From positions 1-38,266 of the forward strand of contig JAJFJG010000018.1 in the NCBI GenBank assembly GCA_021774265.1: 38,266 bases of DNA, given 5' to 3'. A program made the position numbers and the translations under genes. Under the pieces are notes generated by a model, which saw only the letters and a list, made by a program, of their open reading frames with translations, was not told where the DNA came from and did no database searches. This DNA is from Nitrosomonas sp. Lineage in GTDB: Bacteria > Pseudomonadota > Gammaproteobacteria > Burkholderiales > Nitrosomonadaceae. This document shows, one piece after another, positions 34,564 through 38,266 of the stretch (the stretch's first letter is position 1; the number at the start of each line of letters is the position of its first letter).

Positions 34564-37428
34564 TTAACCTCTTCTGGTGTTATTTCTCTTGTTTATGTGT
34601 CGCATAAAATACTTCTCTAACTCAACTAGGAATAATACGGAAGAAGCAACGAGCACAATACGGAACCATATATTAAAGTCGATTGCAGTTGTGCCAAATA
34701 AGGATTGCATTGGTGCAAGGTAGGTAAAACCAAGCTGAAAAATGATAAGTATACCAATGGCGATAAGTACATAACGGTTACCTGTTAAACCTTCCCAATT
34801 AAGTACCGACGCGGTGATATAACGAGAATTGAATAGATAAAAAATCTCGAACATAACCAGCGTATTCACCGCTACTGTACGTGCATACTCAATACTGACG
34901 TCGCGTTCCATCTCCCAAAGAAAAAGCCCGAATGTTCCACTCATTAAGATGATCGAGACAAAAACAACGCGCCAAATAAGGTAAGGTGTCAGTAGCGGTT
35001 CGTGAGAATCGCGGGGCGGACGTTGCATGACATTCTGTTCTGGTGGCTCAAATGCCAGTACTAGTGCTAAGGTGACCGTCGTAATCATATTTACCCAGAG
35101 AATTTGCACTGGTGTTAAAGGGAGTTGTTGAAACCCAAGCAAGATAGCAGCAAGGATAATCAATGCCTCACCACCACTGCTTGGTAAAATGAAGAGAATA
35201 GCCTTCTTGAGATTGTCGTAAACCGTTCGACCTTCTTCTACGGCATGCGCAATGGACGCAAAGTTGTCATCGGCTAGTACCATTTCTGCAGCTTCCTTGG
35301 CTGCTTCGGTTCCATTTTTCCCCATGGCGGTACCTACGTCGGCACGTTTCAAAGCCGGTGCGTCGTTTACACCATCCCCTGTCATGGCTACGATCAAGCC
35401 GTGTTCCTGTAACAGTCTGACTAAAAGCAGCTTGTGCTCAGGATTGACACGCGCATACACATCAACATCCTGTACGCGTTGCCGCAGCTCATCCTCACTC
35501 ATTAAGTCAAGTTCCTGCCCAGTGAGTACGTCATCAACATTGATAAGTTTTAATTGCCGTGCAATTGCACGGGCGGTAGCACCATGATCACCGGTAATCA
35601 TCTTCACGCGGATTTTTGCTCTACCACATAATTGCACCGCCTCAATAGCCTCTACGCGGGGCGGATCGATCAACCCGAACATACCCAGCATAATTAAGCC
35701 ATTTTCAACATCACTAAAGCTGAGTTCTGTCTGTTCGGAGCTTACCGGCTTAACAGCAATTGCCAATACTCGTTGACCTTGCTGTGCCATTTCTTCAATA
35801 CAGGCTAACCAGTAATTTATATCCAGTGGCTGATCGCCATCGCCAGCTCTCTGATGAGAGCACATTTCTAATACACGTTCAGGGGCACCTTTGAGAAAGA
35901 TGAAGGCATTGTCGATGTGACCATGATGCAGCGTTGCCATGAAGCGATGCTCAGATTCAAAAGGGATGAGATCCTTACGGGGATATTGTTTTGTTTCTAC
36001 CTCAATATCCAGACCTGCTTTTAAACCAGCCACCAGAAACGCCCCTTCCATAGGGTCGCCATGCACACGCCATTCATTGTTATTCTGTTCTAGCGAGGCA
36101 TCATTGCAAAGTGCTGCTGCACGTAACACCTCCAGAAGTAACGGATGTTCATCTGGAAGCACGTCTTTATTTGTCAGGGAAATTGCGCCATGAGGATCAT
36201 AGCCTGTGCCACCAAGCTCAAATTGATTGTCGGTGGTAACTATCGTACGCACGGTCATTTGATTGCGAGTCAGCGTGCCGGTTTTATCTGAGCAAATAAC
36301 CGTCACAGCCCCCAACGTCTCGACAGCTGGAAGTTTGCGGATAATCGCGTTACGCTTGGCCATACGCTGCACACCAATAGCCAGTGTGATGGTCATGATG
36401 GCGGGTAAACCCTCGGGTATCGCGGCCACTGCCAAGCTGACCGCAGCCAAAAACATCTCAGTAGCACCATAATCGCGAAGTAATACGCCAAATGCAAAGG
36501 TGGCTACAGCGATTATCAAGATAGCCACGGTAAGCCAACGACCAAATTGAGACATCTGGCGCAACAACGGCGTCGTCACAGATTCAACATCAGCAACTAA
36601 TGTACTGATATGACCAAGCTCAGTTTGTGCGCCGGTCGCAACCACTACACCGGCTCCCTGTCCATGGGTCACAAGAGTGCCCGAATACGCCATGCAATGC
36701 CGATCGCCGATTGTAGTCTCCCTCGTGACGGGCTCTGTGGTTTTTTCTATGGCCACCGATTCACCTGTTAGTGCCGCTTCCTGAATTTGCAGTCCCTTGA
36801 CTCGGAGCAGCCGTAGGTCTGCAGGCACTTTATCGCCCGGCTGCAATAAGACAATATCACCGGGCACCAATTCTTCAGCTTGTATGCTCATTTGTCGGCC
36901 ATCACGCATAACCATTGCATTTGGAGAAAGCATTTGCCGTATTGCCCTCAAAGCGTTCTCGGCCTTACCTTCTTGCACGAATCCGATCGCAGCATTAATA
37001 AGCACCACGCCAAGGATCACACTGGCATCCACCCAGTGACCCAACATGGCAGTGATAGCGCTCGCAGCGATCAATACATAGATCAGAACATTGTGGAATT
37101 GGTAGAAAAACCGTATCAGTGGGCCGCGTGTTCTTGCTTCAGGAAGGCGATTCGAGCCAAACTTAGCAAGCCTGTCAGTCACCCCGTCTCTGGATAGACC
37201 GTCTGTGGTTGTATCGAGCAATACTAAGACTGCCTTAGCGCTTTTGATATGCCAACTTTCTTTTGTAGAAGTCAGGTCATCTGGCTGACTAATTGGCTTT
37301 TTAAATGCTTTGTAGTAATTGCTACGTGTGGCCACAGCACCCACAACAGCCAGAATGATAAGTATAGAAATAACGGTCACCCACTCCATGGCCGTAACAT
37401 CAAATTGCCAAGTAGTGTTTTCATTCAT
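34564..37428 (-). CDS. P-type cation-transporting ATPase (P2-type, CtpF/SERCA-like)
   Basis: About 954 residues. Positions here count from a GTG five codons upstream of the preferred ATG at 37428. An extra N-terminal hydrophobic segment (about 21-38, [18 protein letters not shown]) precedes the usual cation ATPase N-terminal domain ([15 protein letters not shown]). TGES is at 226-229 (actuator), PEGLP at 343-347 in M4, and phosphorylation site D386 in [15 protein letters not shown]. Downstream are [11 protein letters not shown] in the nucleotide domain, the hinge [17 protein letters not shown], and the C-terminal six-helix unit. M4/M5/M6 residues resemble Ca2+ or Na+/Mg2+-type pumps, but the ion cannot be fixed from sequence alone. 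First gene of a minus-strand cluster with ackA 24 nt downstream. Confidence 0.9.
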   Translation of the reverse strand: MNENTTWQFDVTAMEWVTVISILIILAVVGAVATRSNYYKAFKKPISQPDDLTSTKESWHIKSAKAVLVLLDTTTDGLSRDGVTDRLAKFGSNRLPEARTRGPLIRFFYQFHNVLIYVLIAASAITAMLGHWVDASVILGVVLINAAIGFVQEGKAENALRAIRQMLSPNAMVMRDGRQMSIQAEELVPGDIVLLQPGDKVPADLRLLRVKGLQIQEAALTGESVAIEKTTEPVTRETTIGDRHCMAYSGTLVTHGQGAGVVVATGAQTELGHISTLVADVESVTTPLLRQMSQFGRWLTVAILIIAVATFAFGVLLRDYGATEMFLAAVSLAVAAIPEGLPAIMTITLAIGVQRMAKRNAIIRKLPAVETLGAVTVICSDKTGTLTRNQMTVRTIVTTDNQFELGGTGYDPHGAISLTNKDVLPDEHPLLLEVLRAAALCNDASLEQNNNEWRVHGDPMEGAFLVAGLKAGLDIEVETKQYPRKDLIPFESEHRFMATLHHGHIDNAFIFLKGAPERVLEMCSHQRAGDGDQPLDINYWLACIEEMAQQGQRVLAIAVKPVSSEQTELSFSDVENGLIMLGMFGLIDPPRVEAIEAVQLCGRAKIRVKMITGDHGATARAIARQLKLINVDDVLTGQELDLMSEDELRQRVQDVDVYARVNPEHKLLLVRLLQEHGLIVAMTGDGVNDAPALKRADVGTAMGKNGTEAAKEAAEMVLADDNFASIAHAVEEGRTVYDNLKKAILFILPSSGGEALIILAAILLGFQQLPLTPVQILWVNMITTVTLALVLAFEPPEQNVMQRPPRDSHEPLLTPYLIWRVVFVSIILMSGTFGLFLWEMERDVSIEYARTVAVNTLVMFEIFYLFNSRYITASVLNWEGLTGNRYVLIAIGILIIFQLGFTYLAPMQSLFGTTAIDFNIWFRIVLVASSVLFLVELEKYFMRHINKRNNTRRG

Positions 37429-37584
37429 CAGTATATCTTTCACTTGTTATGTTTCATTCACCTTATGTAGTTCCACCCAAAAGTTCAACCACCAACACAT
37501 GGATCATAGTCTTAATTGCTGTATGTGGATATATGGATTTAGGCAATAGAGTCAATGCCAATATCCACTAGGTATTAAACTATC

Positions 37585-37701
37585 TGAGCTAGGCTCGATT
37601 TTATGGACGGATAAGTTGATGTTATTTTATCAACTTATCAGGAGAATCCATGAAACGAACACCTCGCCGATTATTTACAGAAGAATTTAAAAGAGAAGCG
37701 A

Positions 37702-37702
<1 letters not shown>
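37585..37702 (+). mobile_element. 5' end of a second copy of the first IS3 element, interrupted
   Basis: TGAGCTAGGCTCG followed by GGACGGATAAG, then an AGGAGA ribosome site and ATG at 37650 with the first 18 codons of orfA (MKRTPRRLFTEEFKREAM). Over about 118 bp it differs from the element at 20-1173 at roughly seven positions, so it is a sister copy in opposite orientation. At 37702 the match stops and another IS3 element begins (TGAATCGTCCCGG). The fused short frame ends at 37739. Confidence 0.85.

Positions 37703-38266
<564 letters not shown>

Overview
The window looks like a chromosomal segment of an AT-rich betaproteobacterium, most likely a Nitrosomonas-type ammonia oxidiser. That assignment is inference. 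It rests on a PEP-CTERM-system TPR lipoprotein, a phosphoketolase / acetate kinase / alpha-glucan phosphorylase cluster, and a heavy load of IS3, IS5, IS6, IS66 and IS200-type debris. No rRNA, tRNA or CRISPR array was seen.

Layout. 20-1173: complete IS3-family element (minus strand). 1430-3166: isocitrate dehydrogenase homologue with an internally duplicated segment. 3618-4530: an IS6-type transposase fragment joined to an IS66 fragment. 4629-7082: 5'-truncated, stop-interrupted gene for a PelB-like outer-membrane TPR/beta-barrel protein. 7147-7665: IS5 and IS3 scraps. 8033-13237: djlA-like / GST / hrpA, probably co-transcribed on the minus strand. 13612-15955: two nucleotide-sugar genes (UDP-GlcNAc C6-dehydrogenase and C4-epimerase). 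16250-19036: the divergent TPR lipoprotein PrsT, converging on a BolA-family gene with a shared terminator hairpin. About 19340-19510: IS200/IS605 transposase scar. 19808-23819: hybrid sensor kinase plus HD-GYP response regulator, overlapping by 8 nt. 24113-24426: IS3 OrfA scar. 24518-25633: TDT/TehA-SLAC1 family transporter. 25634-26840: 1.2 kb without a confident protein gene, holding a set of strong hairpins. 26841-27740: YfcH-type epimerase. 28192-37428: four-gene minus-strand cluster P-type cation ATPase - ackA - xfp - glgP, with a decayed piece of a second phosphoketolase gene directly after glgP. 37585-38266: 5' end of a second copy of the first IS3 element, interrupted by another IS3 element that runs off the window.

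How the genes fit together. The glgP-xfp-ackA set describes a route from stored polyglucose through sugar phosphates to acetyl phosphate, acetate and ATP, transcribed together with an ion-pumping ATPase. tviB/tviC, PrsT, the broken pelB-like gene and the HD-GYP regulator point to exopolysaccharide production and c-di-GMP signalling, but the rest of that machinery is not here.

Most interesting observations: (1) hairpins at 26082-26206 in which two related copies differ at four bases that form two stem pairs, both still able to pair; (2) the internal duplication in the isocitrate dehydrogenase; (3) the phosphoketolase scar fused in frame behind the glgP stop codon; (4) the ATPase-ackA-xfp-glgP gene set.
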